Shown: positions 33,733-42,723, numbered from the stretch's first letter. The stretch: 64,000 nt of DNA from Microbacterium protaetiae (GCF_004135285.1 NZ_CP035494.1:1612001-1676000), one strand, 5' to 3'. The notes: a model not told the origin generated them from the letters alone. Made by a program: numbers and translations.

Positions 33733-36396
33733 GTGGCCTACGACCCGGAACGGGAGTGGCCGTTCCTCGCCCGCGACGCCGAGCTGAACATGCTCACGAG
33801 CGTGGTCGAGGCGGGCCTGCGCGAGCCCGGCGCGCCCTCGGGCGCCGTCATCGTCGCGGCGCCCGGCGTGGGAAAGACGCGCCTCGCGCGAGAGGTCGCC
33901 GCCGTCGCGGGCGAGCGCGGCATCCCGACGCTGCGGGTCGTCGGCACGCGTGCGACGAGCCAGACGCCCTACGCCACCGTCGCGCATCTGACCCCCGATG
34001 TCGTGCCGGAAGGGGATGCCGCAGCTCACTATCGCGCGGTGGCACATGCGCTGCCGCGCGATCCGCGCCCGATGCTCGTCGTCGACGATGCACATCTGCT
34101 CGACGCCGGCAGCGCTGCCCTCGTGCTGCACGTGGCGCTGACCGGGGCCGCCACGGTGATCGTCACGGCGCGCCGCGGCATCGAAGTCCCCGATCCGATC
34201 ACCGCGCTGTGGGCCGACGGGCTGGCGGTGCGCGTCGACCTGCAGCCGCTGTCGATCCGTGAAGCCGGTACTCTGCTGTGCGCCGCCCTCGGCGGACACG
34301 TCACCGCTGTCACGGTGCACCGGCTCGCCGAGATCTCGGCCGGAAACATCCTCTATCTGCGCGAGCTCGTGCGCGCGGCCATAGCGTCGGGTGCCCTGTG
34401 CGAGAGCGGCGGCGTGTGGACGTGGGACGGCACCGTCGTCGTCGGCGACAGGCTCGTGGATGCCGTGGGTCGGCGCCTGGGCGGACTGTCGGCCGACGAT
34501 CGCATCGCGCTGACGCGCCTGGCCGTGGGTGAGCCGCTCGCACTGTCGCTGGCCGAGGACGTCGCCGGCCCTGCCGCCTTGGCGCGTCTGGAGGCATGGG
34601 GACTCATCCGGTTCGACGACGGCGCGTGCCGGCTCGCGCATCCGCTGTTCGGCGACGTGCTGCTGACCGAGCAGGGGCGGGCGGCCAGCCGTGCCGCGCT
34701 GCGGACGGTCGTTGACGCCGCCGAGCGGCTCTTTCCCGGAGAAGACCTGCTGCGCCGCACCACCTGGCGCCTGCAGACCGGAATGACCCCGCCCGCCGAT
34801 GAACTGCTGCAGGCGGCGCGGCTGGCGCTCGCGGCATTCGACGTCGACCGGGCGGCGGGACTGGCCGAGGCCGCCCTCGATGGCGGCGTGCGTGCCGACG
34901 CTGAGGCACGGGTCATCCTGGCCGGGGCCTGGAACCGGCAGATGCGGTTCGCCGACGCCGCCGACCAGCTGGCCCGCGCCGAAGGCGATGTGCTCGCCCA
35001 CGGCTCGGCCGCACTGCGACGGGAATGGCTCGACGCGAGCATCGTCGCCGTGCACCAGGGCCTCGGCCGCAGTGGCGACGCGGAGTGCCTGCTCGTGCGC
35101 GCCGAATCGGCGCCGGCAGCGACATCCGACGACTGCCGACTGGCCAGATCGATGCGGGCCAACATCCTCGTCGACGACGGACGACTCGACGAGGCCATCG
35201 CGCTCACGCGTTCGGTGCTGGACGAACACGCGCCGCCCGACTATGCGGCAGTGGTCGCGGCATCCTCTCTCGGCGAAGCCGAAGCGCTGCGCGGGCTCAC
35301 CCGCAGTGCGCGCGACGCGCATCGGGTGCTGTATCGTCTGCGCGATGCCGGGGTTCCCGAAGCGCAGCGGGCGGGCGATTATGCGGGGCTGCAAGAGCTG
35401 ATGTGCCAGATGCTCGAGGGGCACGCCGACAGCGCCGCCGCCATCGCCGAGGACATGTATCGGATGCTCGTGGCCGGGCACGAGCACACGACCGTCGGGC
35501 TCGGGGCACTTGTGGCGGGCAAAGCGCAGCTGCTGCAGGGGCGGCTGGCGCTTGCCGCCGAGAGCATGCGCGACGCCGTCGACCTCTTGCGTCGCACCGA
35601 TCTCGACGGCGCACTGCCGTGGGCACTGACCATCCTCGCGCAGGCCGAAGCCCTCGGCGGCCGTACGGAGGCGGCCATCGAGGCGCTCGCCGAAGGTCGC
35701 CGCCTGCACCGCGACCCGGTACCGGCGCGGTCGCGGTACGACCTCGCCCTCGCCGAGGTGCGCGTGCGCGCGGCCACCGGCGATCGCAGCGGTGCCGCCA
35801 CCGTCGCAATGGATGCCGCAGAGGGACCGGAACTGGCCGAGTTCGGGGTGTACCGCGCGCAGTTGCTGCACGCCGCGGTGCGCCTGGGCGCCGACGCCGC
35901 TCGCCTCGCACCGGCGATGGCCGAGCTCGCCGCTGACGTCGAGTCTGACCTCGTTGCGCTGCTGGCCGATGTCGTCGTGGGCCGCGCGACGGTGGATGCG
36001 GGGGTGGTGGCCCGGGCGGGAGATCGATTCGAAGAGCGCGGCATGCGGCTCGAGGCGATGGATGCCGCCGGTGAGGCCGCTCGACTGCTGGCCGAGCAGG
36101 GGCGGGATGCCGCAGCCCGGCGGCAGCGCGCGCGGGCGACGCGCCTGGCGGCGCAGTGCGGTTTACCGCACGGGGCGCCGAATGTGGCCGGGGCCGGGAC
36201 CGGGGCCGGGGCCGGGGCAGAGCTCAGCCGACGTGAACGCGATGTCGCGATGCTCGCTGCCGACGGGCTCAGCAACGCGGCGATCGCCGAGCGCCTGGTG
36301 GTGTCGGTGCGCACGGTCGAGTCGCACTTGTACCAGGCCTTCGGCAAGCTCGGGGTGCAGCGTCGCGAGGAGCTGGCGGCAGCCCTGCGGCACTGA
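33733..36396 (+). CDS. Large ATP-binding LuxR-type regulator
   Basis: An 887-residue regulator of the LAL/MalT-like kind. An AAA ATPase domain is at the N-terminus (Walker A APGVGKTR at 43-50; Walker B PMLVVDDAHLL near 120), a long helical TPR-like middle part follows, and a GerE/LuxR HTH is at the end (LSRRERDVAMLAADGLSNAA then VRTVESHLYQAFGKLG, about 830-885). A run of GAGTGAGAGAE links the last two parts. The start is GTG 33733 with AAAGGGGAG. Such proteins switch on metabolic or antibiotic genes on ligand binding; the target is not apparent from neighbours. Confidence 0.87.
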   Translation: MAYDPEREWPFLARDAELNMLTSVVEAGLREPGAPSGAVIVAAPGVGKTRLAREVAAVAGERGIPTLRVVGTRATSQTPYATVAHLTPDVVPEGDAAAHYRAVAHALPRDPRPMLVVDDAHLLDAGSAALVLHVALTGAATVIVTARRGIEVPDPITALWADGLAVRVDLQPLSIREAGTLLCAALGGHVTAVTVHRLAEISAGNILYLRELVRAAIASGALCESGGVWTWDGTVVVGDRLVDAVGRRLGGLSADDRIALTRLAVGEPLALSLAEDVAGPAALARLEAWGLIRFDDGACRLAHPLFGDVLLTEQGRAASRAALRTVVDAAERLFPGEDLLRRTTWRLQTGMTPPADELLQAARLALAAFDVDRAAGLAEAALDGGVRADAEARVILAGAWNRQMRFADAADQLARAEGDVLAHGSAALRREWLDASIVAVHQGLGRSGDAECLLVRAESAPAATSDDCRLARSMRANILVDDGRLDEAIALTRSVLDEHAPPDYAAVVAASSLGEAEALRGLTRSARDAHRVLYRLRDAGVPEAQRAGDYAGLQELMCQMLEGHADSAAAIAEDMYRMLVAGHEHTTVGLGALVAGKAQLLQGRLALAAESMRDAVDLLRRTDLDGALPWALTILAQAEALGGRTEAAIEALAEGRRLHRDPVPARSRYDLALAEVRVRAATGDRSGAATVAMDAAEGPELAEFGVYRAQLLHAAVRLGADAARLAPAMAELAADVESDLVALLADVVVGRATVDAGVVARAGDRFEERGMRLEAMDAAGEAARLLAEQGRDAAARRQRARATRLAAQCGLPHGAPNVAGAGTGAGAGAELSRRERDVAMLAADGLSNAAIAERLVVSVRTVESHLYQAFGKLGVQRREELAAALRH

Positions 36397-36528
36397 GCCG
36401 CCAGGCACAGAAAAACCAGTAGTCGACTACTGAGGCACCCGGTGCCGTGCCGGTCTACCGTGAGTGATCACAGCGGCGGTCTCCGAGTGGGGAATTGGGG
36501 CCGCGCCGGCGGAACCGGAAGGAACGCG

Positions 36529-36849
36529 ATGTCGGTCTTCGATGCCAGCGCCCACCCTCGCGGCTCCGCGGAGGGGACGGGCCGGGACCGACGACGCGAC
36601 TCGAGTGGCACGCGGAGCGCGGGGGAATCCGCCGACACCGCATCGTCGAGCCCCGTGCTCGCACAGACAGCGGGGGACTTGGCGCTGATCGCCGAGCTTC
36701 CCGACGCATCGGCGGTCGCACTGCGGCTGCGCCGCTCCGGACACCCCGACACGACGATCGCGGTGGCGCTGGGCATCCCGATGCAAGCGGTGCCGGTCAC
36801 CCTCAGCATCGCGCAGGCCAAGCTCGACGCGCTGCGCCGCGAGGCGTGA
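36529..36849 (+). CDS. Small protein with HTH-like C-terminus
   Basis: A 106-residue protein. The start is ATG 36529 with GGAAGGAACGCG; the frame is open further upstream without a good start signal. The N-terminal half is disordered (SAEGTGRDRRRDSSGTRSAG). The C-terminal half, ALRLRRSGHPDTTIAVALGI then PMQAVPVTLSIAQAKLDAL, looks like a helix-turn-helix of the sigma-region-4 type. I recognise no family. It follows the LuxR-type gene by 132 bp on the same strand, so the two may work together (inference). Confidence 0.6.
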   Translation: MSVFDASAHPRGSAEGTGRDRRRDSSGTRSAGESADTASSSPVLAQTAGDLALIAELPDASAVALRLRRSGHPDTTIAVALGIPMQAVPVTLSIAQAKLDALRREA

Positions 36850-36900
36850 GCCGCGGTGCAGGTGCGGCGTCCCTCCCGCCCACCGCGGGCGGCGTGTTCG

Positions 36901-37304
36901 GTTCGCAGGATGGTTTGGTGATCCCGGGCGTGTCGCCCGGCGTGTTGGCAGGTTCCGGACAGATCATCCTGCGAACGGAACGGGATGCCGCGGCAGGCCG
37001 CCCGCGAGGGCTCGATTCGGCGCGCGTCTGCGGCACCCCTCGCCCACCTCGGGCGGGGTGTTCGGTTCGCAGGATGGTTTGGTGTTCCCGGGCGTGTCGC
37101 CCGGCGTGTTGGCAGGTTCCGGGCAGATCATCCTGCGAACGGAACGGGATGCCGCGGCAGGCCGCCCGCGAGGGCTCGATTCGGCGCGCGCCTGTGGCGC
37201 CCCTCGCCCACCTCGGGCGGGGTGTTCGGTTCGCAGGATGGTTTGGTGATCCCGGGCGTGTCGCCCGGCGTGTTGGCAGGTTCCGGACAGATCATCCTGC
37301 GAAC
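36901..37304 (+). repeat. Three-copy palindromic repeat array, period 164 bp
   Basis: Three hairpins lie at 36901-36976, 37065-37140 and 37229-37304, exactly 164 bp apart. Each has perfect arms GTTCGCAGGATG and CATCCTGCGAAC, which extend to 16 of 17 bp when the bases outside are counted, and an inner stem CCGGGCG-TGT-CGCCCGG. Between hairpins are GGAACGGGATGCCGCGGCAG and a stretch ending CCTCGGGCGGGGTGTTCG. The same core is found after purF. There is no gene in the 490-bp gap from 36850 to 37340. Confidence 0.85.
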
Positions 37305-37340
37305 GGAACGGGATGCCGCGGCAGGCCGCCCGCGAGCCGG

Positions 37341-37655
37341 TCAGGCCTCGCCTACCGCGGGCGGCCACTGCACGTTCAGGCCCGGCACCTCGTGTTCACG
37401 CAGGAAATGCCGCACGAAGGGACACAGCGGAATGACGGTCTGACCGCGGGCCGCGGCATCCCGCAACGCCTCATCGACGAGCAGGGTGCCAACGCCCTTC
37501 TCGCGGAACGCCGGGTCGATGACCGTCTCGGGAAAGCGCACGAGTCCCGGGGAGACCTGCTCGAAATCGGCGTAGCCACCGAGCACGCCGTCGACGTCGA
37601 TCTCGTAGCGGCTGCGCTCGTCGTTGCGGCGGACGGTCAGCTGTGGCTCAGGCAT
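37341..37655 (-). CDS. Small GNAT acetyltransferase-like protein (PF14542 type), second of pair
   Basis: A 104-residue single-domain protein of the YidJ/PF14542 GNAT group: GGYADFEQVS, then ETVIDPAFREKGVGTLLVDE with the acetyl-CoA loop (REKGVG), and IPLCPFVRHFLREH at the end. Substrate unknown. ATG 37655 overlaps the stop of its upstream paralogue by 8 nt, so the two are translated together. It shares the whole pattern with that neighbour, including PLCP. Confidence 0.8.
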   Translation of the reverse strand: MPEPQLTVRRNDERSRYEIDVDGVLGGYADFEQVSPGLVRFPETVIDPAFREKGVGTLLVDEALRDAAARGQTVIPLCPFVRHFLREHEVPGLNVQWPPAVGEA

Positions 37656-37944
37656 CGGGCCAGTCCACCTGGAGGCCGTCGACATCGTTCTCGCGGAGGT
37701 ACTTCTGCGCGACCGGGCACAGCGGAACGACGGTCTCGCCGCGCGCGGAGATGTCGGCGAGCGCACCCGCAACGAGTGCGCCGGCTAGGCCCTGCCCGCG
37801 ATACGACGGGATGATCACCGTGTGCGGCAGGCGCAGCCGCCCATCGCCGTCGGGATGGATTTCGGTGAAGCCAGCCAATTCGCCGTCCACCGACAGCGTG
37901 TACCGGTCGTTCTCGTCGTCGCGCTCGACGGTCGTTTCTGCCAT
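37648..37944 (-). CDS. Small GNAT acetyltransferase-like protein (PF14542 type), first of pair
   Basis: A 98-residue paralogue of the next gene, same fold and motifs: LAGFTEIHPD, HTVIIPSYRGQGLAGALVAG with the acetyl-CoA loop (RGQGLA), and VPLCPVAQKYLREND. The start is ATG 37944. The pair arose by tandem duplication and has diverged considerably. Known structures of this group bind CoA, but no substrate is agreed. Confidence 0.82.
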   Translation of the reverse strand: MAETTVERDDENDRYTLSVDGELAGFTEIHPDGDGRLRLPHTVIIPSYRGQGLAGALVAGALADISARGETVVPLCPVAQKYLRENDVDGLQVDWPDA

Positions 37945-38006
37945 GTGCGGATTCCTCTCGTCGTCACCCCCAACGTACGGGGCGGGCGCAGTGTTCCGCG
38001 AGCGGC

Positions 38007-39122
38007 TCAGTGGTGGAACAGCCGCAGCCCGGTCTGCACGCGGTCGATGCCGAGCTCGCGGGCAGCGGCCTCGACCTCGTCGGCGCGGGTCGACCCGCCC
38101 GGCTCGACGATCGTGGTGACTCCGAACTCAGCGGCATGGTCGACGTTGTCGCGGAAGGGCAGGAAGCCGTCCGAGACCATCGTGACCCCGGTCAGCTCGC
38201 GCGTCCACGTGTCGCGCCACAGCGGTTCGTCGTACGCCACGCGTGACTCGTCGCCGAACAGTCGGCCGAACTCGTCGAGCTGCAGACGGGTCATCTCGTG
38301 CCCCGCGAACCGGATCTGCCAGTTCAGCCGGTCCTGCCGCTTCATGCCTTCGACCACGGGCAGATCGCGCACCAGCGGGTGCCGGCGCAACCACCATACG
38401 CGCGCCTTGGAGCCGGCCAGCCGCACGCAGTCGACGCGGTTCTGCTGGCCGGCGCCGATGCCGATCGCGGCGCCGTCCTTGACGAAGACGACCGAGTTCG
38501 ACTGCGTGTAGCGAGCCGCTGCCATACCGACCAGGGCGTCTTCGCGCACGCGCTGGTCGAGCCCTGTGGGCAGGACGGCGGCCAGGTCCGCGGCATCCCG
38601 GTCCTGAATCAGCGTCGCGCCCAGCACATCGCGGCGCTCACGGGCCGGCGGCTCGGCTGCCGGGTCGGCCTCGAACACGAGAAAGGCTCCGCCGCGCTTG
38701 GCTGAGAGCACCTCGAGCGTGCCCTCATCGAAGCCCGGCGCGATGACGGCGTCGCAGATCATCGTGCGCAGGAACTCGGCGGTGGCTGCGTCGACCGCGC
38801 GGGAGAGGGCTATCACGTCTCCGAACGACGATTTGGGGTCAGCATCCCGTGCCCGCACGTATGCGGAGAGCAGACCGTCGGCCGCCTGAAGACCCCAGGT
38901 CTCGCGCGCCGTGTCGTCGACCGGGCCGGCAACGGCCGCGCCGGCGGGCGAGACGTGCTTGAAGGATGCCGCAGCCGGCCGACCCGTGAGGGCATCGGCC
39001 TGGCGCACCAGGGCGTAGGCGTTGAGGGCGTCGAGGTAGTTGATCATCGACGGCGCACCGTTTCGCACGGCCGGGCCGCCGGTCACCTCGGCTGCCTGGT
39101 GCGGATTCATTCCATAGCGCAT
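38007..39122 (-). CDS. Stand-alone AICAR formyltransferase (PurH C-terminal type)
   Basis: A 371-residue protein that corresponds to the AICAR transformylase half of PurH, without the IMP cyclohydrolase half. It starts MRYGMNPHQ, the junction motif of PurH (family form RYGENPHQ), and retains SFKHVSPAGAAV with the catalytic Lys-His, then YTQSNSVVFVKDGAAIGIGA and GQQNRVDC. It would use formyl-tetrahydrofolate to make FAICAR. The start is ATG 39122 with GGGAG upstream. A complete purH probably exists elsewhere in the genome (inference). fhs, which makes formyl-tetrahydrofolate, is also in this window, far away. Confidence 0.82.
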   Translation of the reverse strand: MRYGMNPHQAAEVTGGPAVRNGAPSMINYLDALNAYALVRQADALTGRPAAASFKHVSPAGAAVAGPVDDTARETWGLQAADGLLSAYVRARDADPKSSFGDVIALSRAVDAATAEFLRTMICDAVIAPGFDEGTLEVLSAKRGGAFLVFEADPAAEPPARERRDVLGATLIQDRDAADLAAVLPTGLDQRVREDALVGMAAARYTQSNSVVFVKDGAAIGIGAGQQNRVDCVRLAGSKARVWWLRRHPLVRDLPVVEGMKRQDRLNWQIRFAGHEMTRLQLDEFGRLFGDESRVAYDEPLWRDTWTRELTGVTMVSDGFLPFRDNVDHAAEFGVTTIVEPGGSTRADEVEAAARELGIDRVQTGLRLFHH

Positions 39123-39275
39123 GGGCGTACTCCCGATCAGGTTTCGATGGGCACCCAGGCGGGCGATGCCGGTCTTGCTGCGCTCCCTGCCGGTGAATCC
39201 GGCCACGCCAGTCGCGATTACAGGGTACTCCGCGACCGAGAGCGGCCCTGAGACAGTCGGTCTCGGCGCGCGGCG

Positions 39276-39373
39276 GTTCAAAAGTCAGCCCATCCGTGCG
39301 GTCGCGGCATCCGCACCCCCGGAATCATGCGGGCGGCAATGTGCGCTGCGACGAAATCGGCTGAGTTCTGAAC
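39276..39373. repeat. Imperfect inverted repeat with GAGTTCTGAAC end
   Basis: GTTCAAAAGTCAGCC (39276-39290) is an inverted copy of GGCTGAGTTCTGAAC (39359-39373) with two mismatches. The outer word matches the inverted repeat at 4181-4268. It fills most of the gene-free gap (39123-39471) between the divergent formyltransferase and helicase genes. Confidence 0.45.
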
Positions 39374-39471
39374 GCCCTAGCGCGATCACCTGGGCTGCTG
39401 CGAGCCCCCGGGCCGCCGCGCGATCAGCTGGAGCTGCCGGACGAGCCGCGCCCGCCTGGCAGACTCGAGGG

Positions 39472-41964
39472 GTGAACCCCTCGTTACTCGACCGCGTGCG
39501 CGGCGCCGATGCCGACGCCGTCTACGACGGGTTCGTCGCCTGGGCGGGTGAGCGTGGGCTCACCCTCTACCCGGCGCAGGACGAGGCCGTCATCGAGCTG
39601 GTGTCGGGCTCGCATGTCATCCTGTCAACGCCGACCGGAACCGGCAAGTCGCTCGTGGCCATCGCCGCGCATGCGGCGGCCGCGGCATCCGGTCGCCGCA
39701 CCTTCTACACCGCGCCGATCAAGGCGCTGGTCAGCGAGAAGTTCTTCGCGCTGGTCGAGATCTTCGGCGCCGAGAACGTCGGCATGGTCACCGGCGATTC
39801 GTCGGTCAACCCCGACGCGCCGATTGTGTGCTGCACGGCCGAGATCCTCGCGAACATGGCGCTGCGGCACGGCGCGACCACACCGGTCGACCAGGTCGTG
39901 ATGGACGAGTTCCACTTCTACGGCGACCCTGACCGCGGGTGGGCGTGGCAGGTTCCCCTGCTGCTGATGCCTGGCGCACAGTTCCTGCTGATGTCGGCGA
40001 CGCTCGGCGATGTGACGGCGCTCGCTGAAGACCTTGAGCGCCGCACCGGGCGACCGGTCGCACAGGTCACGGGCGTCGAGCGCCCGGTGCCGCTGCACTT
40101 CTCGTACGAGATCCGCCCCGTGCACGAAGTGCTCGAGCTGCTGCTGAAAGACGGCGAGGTGCCGGTCTATATCGTGCACTTCTCGCAGGCGGCCGCCGTC
40201 GAGCGTGCGCAGGCGCTGTCGAGCATGAAGATCGCCACGCGCGAGCAGCGCGACGCCATCGCCGAGGCCCTCGGCGACTTTCGCTTCTCGACCGGGTTCG
40301 GCAAGACGCTGTCGCGCATGATCCGGGCGGGCATCGGCATCCACCACGCCGGTATGCTGCCGCGGTACCGACGGCTCGTCGAAACGCTCGCCCAGCGCGG
40401 ACTTCTGCGCGTCATCTGCGGCACCGACACCCTCGGCGTGGGCATCAACGTGCCGATCCGCACGGTCGTGGTCACCGAGCTCGCCAAGTTCGACGGCACC
40501 CGGATGCGGCAGCTGACCGCCCGCGAGTTCCATCAGGTCGCCGGCCGGGCCGGGCGCGCCGGCTACGACCCGTACGGAAACGTCGTGGTCATGGCGCCGG
40601 AGTGGGAGATCGAGAACGCCGCGGCACTCGCGAAGGCCGCCGACAACCCCGCCAAGCGCAAGAAGATCGTGCGTAAGAAGGCGCCGACCGGGGCGGTGAA
40701 CTGGGGCAAGGGATCGTTCGAACGACTGGTGGATGCCGCGCCCGAGGCGCTCGTGCCGCAGCTGCAGTTGTCGGCGGCCATGCTGATAAACATCATCGCG
40801 CGCGGCGGCGATGCGTTCGCGAACGTGAGATCGCTCGTGTTCAACAATCATCAGACGCGCGCGCAGCAGTTCGCGCTCGCGCGCCGGGCGCTGGCGATCT
40901 TCCGCACGCTGCGCGACGCGGGAATCGTCGAGGTCTCAGGCGGCAGCATCCACCTCACCGTCGATCTGCAGCCGAACTTCGCCCTGAACCAGCCATTGTC
41001 GCCGTTCGCGCTGGCCGCCATCGAGCTGCTCGATCCCGACGATGGGGTGGATGCTGCGGGCAGCGGCCACTACGCGCTCGATGTGGTGAGCGTCATCGAG
41101 GCGACGCTGGATGACCCGCGGGCGATCCTGGCGCAGCAGGAGCATAAGGCACGCGGCGAGGCCGTTGCTGCCATGAAGGCCGACGGTCTCGAGTACGAGG
41201 CGCGTATGGACGCGCTCGAAGAGGTCAGCTACCCGAAGCCGCTGGACGAGCTGCTGCGTCAGTCGTTCGAGGTGTTCGCGTCGAGCCAACCGTGGGTGCG
41301 CGACTTCGAGCTGTCGCCCAAGTCGGTGGTGCGCGACATGTTCGAGCGGGCCATGTCATTCTCTGAGTTCGTCTCGTTCTACCAGTTGGCCCGCAGCGAG
41401 GGCCTCGTGCTGCGGTACCTCTCTGATGCCTACCGAGCGATCCGGCAGACCGTGCCGCTCGAGGCCCGCACCTCGGAGCTGCTCGACGTCATCGAGTGGC
41501 TCGGCGAGCTCGTGCGGCAGGTCGACTCGAGCCTGGTCGATGAGTGGGAGCAGCTCGTGCACCCGCTCGCGGCCTCCGACGAGCCCGTGGTGCCGCCCGC
41601 GCCGCCCTCGGTTGTGGCCAACCATCGCGCGTTCACGGTGCTCGTGCGCAACGAGCTGTTCCGGCGGGTGCAACTGGCCGCGCTGCAGCGTGATGACGAG
41701 CTCGTGGCCTTGGACCCGGATGCCGGGTGGCCCGGCGTGCTCGACGCGTATTTCGCCGAGAACGACGAGATTCTGACGGGCGGATCCGCGCGCTCGCCGC
41801 GGCTGTGCGCGATCGACGAGAGTGCGACCGAGTGGCGGGTCGAGCAGACGATCGACGATCCCGCCGGCGACCACGATTGGCGCATCCGTGCCACAGTCGA
41901 TCTGGAGGCATCGGTGGATGCCGGAGCCGCCGTCGTGCGGGTCGTCGAGGTCGTGCGGCTGTAG
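39472..41964 (+). CDS. DExH helicase with DUF3516 C-terminus
   Basis: An 830-residue superfamily 2 helicase. Motif I is STPTGTGKS (about 52), motif II VMDEFHFYGD (about 144), motif III LMSATLG (about 174), and the second RecA domain has GIGIHHAGMLPRYRRLVE and QVAGRAGRAGYDP. The C-terminal half is DUF3516, seen in an actinobacterial Ski2/HelY-related group thought to act on RNA. The start is GTG 39472, as the frame upstream is noncoding in character; the ribosome site GAGG is close. It ends 13 bp before a convergent DUF4262 gene. Confidence 0.87.
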   Translation: MNPSLLDRVRGADADAVYDGFVAWAGERGLTLYPAQDEAVIELVSGSHVILSTPTGTGKSLVAIAAHAAAAASGRRTFYTAPIKALVSEKFFALVEIFGAENVGMVTGDSSVNPDAPIVCCTAEILANMALRHGATTPVDQVVMDEFHFYGDPDRGWAWQVPLLLMPGAQFLLMSATLGDVTALAEDLERRTGRPVAQVTGVERPVPLHFSYEIRPVHEVLELLLKDGEVPVYIVHFSQAAAVERAQALSSMKIATREQRDAIAEALGDFRFSTGFGKTLSRMIRAGIGIHHAGMLPRYRRLVETLAQRGLLRVICGTDTLGVGINVPIRTVVVTELAKFDGTRMRQLTAREFHQVAGRAGRAGYDPYGNVVVMAPEWEIENAAALAKAADNPAKRKKIVRKKAPTGAVNWGKGSFERLVDAAPEALVPQLQLSAAMLINIIARGGDAFANVRSLVFNNHQTRAQQFALARRALAIFRTLRDAGIVEVSGGSIHLTVDLQPNFALNQPLSPFALAAIELLDPDDGVDAAGSGHYALDVVSVIEATLDDPRAILAQQEHKARGEAVAAMKADGLEYEARMDALEEVSYPKPLDELLRQSFEVFASSQPWVRDFELSPKSVVRDMFERAMSFSEFVSFYQLARSEGLVLRYLSDAYRAIRQTVPLEARTSELLDVIEWLGELVRQVDSSLVDEWEQLVHPLAASDEPVVPPAPPSVVANHRAFTVLVRNELFRRVQLAALQRDDELVALDPDAGWPGVLDAYFAENDEILTGGSARSPRLCAIDESATEWRVEQTIDDPAGDHDWRIRATVDLEASVDAGAAVVRVVEVVRL

Positions 41965-41977
41965 CCACGGATGCCTC

Positions 41978-42499
41978 TCAGCGGGCATCCCACTCGCCCG
42001 GCCGCGGCTGACGGCGGCGGGCCCCGGCATACAGGCGGTCCCACGGGTAACGGCCGCGCGGATCGGTGTAGGTCAACTGCAGCAGGGGCACCGACGCCTC
42101 TGCAGGGCGCTGATAGTGGCGGTTCGCGCCGAAGGCGATGTAGCCGGGGTTCGGCACTTGCTCGATGACGATCTGCCGGTCCCAGCAGGGAAGCTCGAGA
42201 GTCTCGCCCGGGGTGAGGCGAGCTCCGTCGAGCACGAGCCGCGCGGCGGAATTGAGCACGGACGAGACGGTGGGCATCCCGAGGCCGACGACGACCAGTT
42301 CCGGATGCGCGATGCCGAACAGCCCGATCGTATAGCCGAACGGCATCTTGGACTCTGTCGTGCACGGACAGCCGGGAACGGCACAAGCGCCGATGCCGAT
42401 CAGTTGCAGACAGACGCCGTGGCGCCGGATAGTGTCGGCGACGTGCGCGTCGTCTTGATCGAGCCAGGCGCGCTCGGCGGGAGTGGGGATGGTGGACAT
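41978..42499 (-). CDS. DUF4262 domain protein
   Basis: A 173-residue protein of the DUF4262 type. The central part MPFGYTIGLFGIAHPELVVV is the family hallmark. It has no signal peptide or membrane helix. The start is ATG 42499 with GAGAGG. It carries three Cys in a GACAVPGCPCTT cluster near residue 40 that could bind a metal. Function unknown. Confidence 0.75.
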   Translation of the reverse strand: MSTIPTPAERAWLDQDDAHVADTIRRHGVCLQLIGIGACAVPGCPCTTESKMPFGYTIGLFGIAHPELVVVGLGMPTVSSVLNSAARLVLDGARLTPGETLELPCWDRQIVIEQVPNPGYIAFGANRHYQRPAEASVPLLQLTYTDPRGRYPWDRLYAGARRRQPRPGEWDAR

Positions 42500-42686
42500 G
42501 GAGCCGTTCCTCTCATAGGGATGTGTCGAGGGCACGTGCTGAGAACGGTAGTGCGCGGCTCGGACACCGCCGCGCAGTTATCCACAGGCACGACGTCGGC
42601 CCGGCATCGTGCGTACCGATGTGGCACGGCCGCTCCCACGGATGACTCGTCGCTGCACGGCATGATGGTGCGGTGCCGCGTCGCCA

Positions 42687-42723
42687 CTCACCATCTGATT
42701 CGCCTGGCGGTTCAGATGGTGAG
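42687..42723. repeat. 37-bp palindrome, copy 2
   Basis: CTCACCATCTGATTCGCC (42687-42704) and GGCGGTTCAGATGGTGAG (42706-42723) around a single T. It matches copy 1 at 31179-31215 in 33 of 37 bases. The 535-bp gap 42500-43034 holds no gene. Confidence 0.75.

Noticed and set aside
36901..37304. 164-bp period considered as CRISPR
   Set aside because: The interval between hairpins is itself repeated, so there are no unique spacers, and there are no cas genes.
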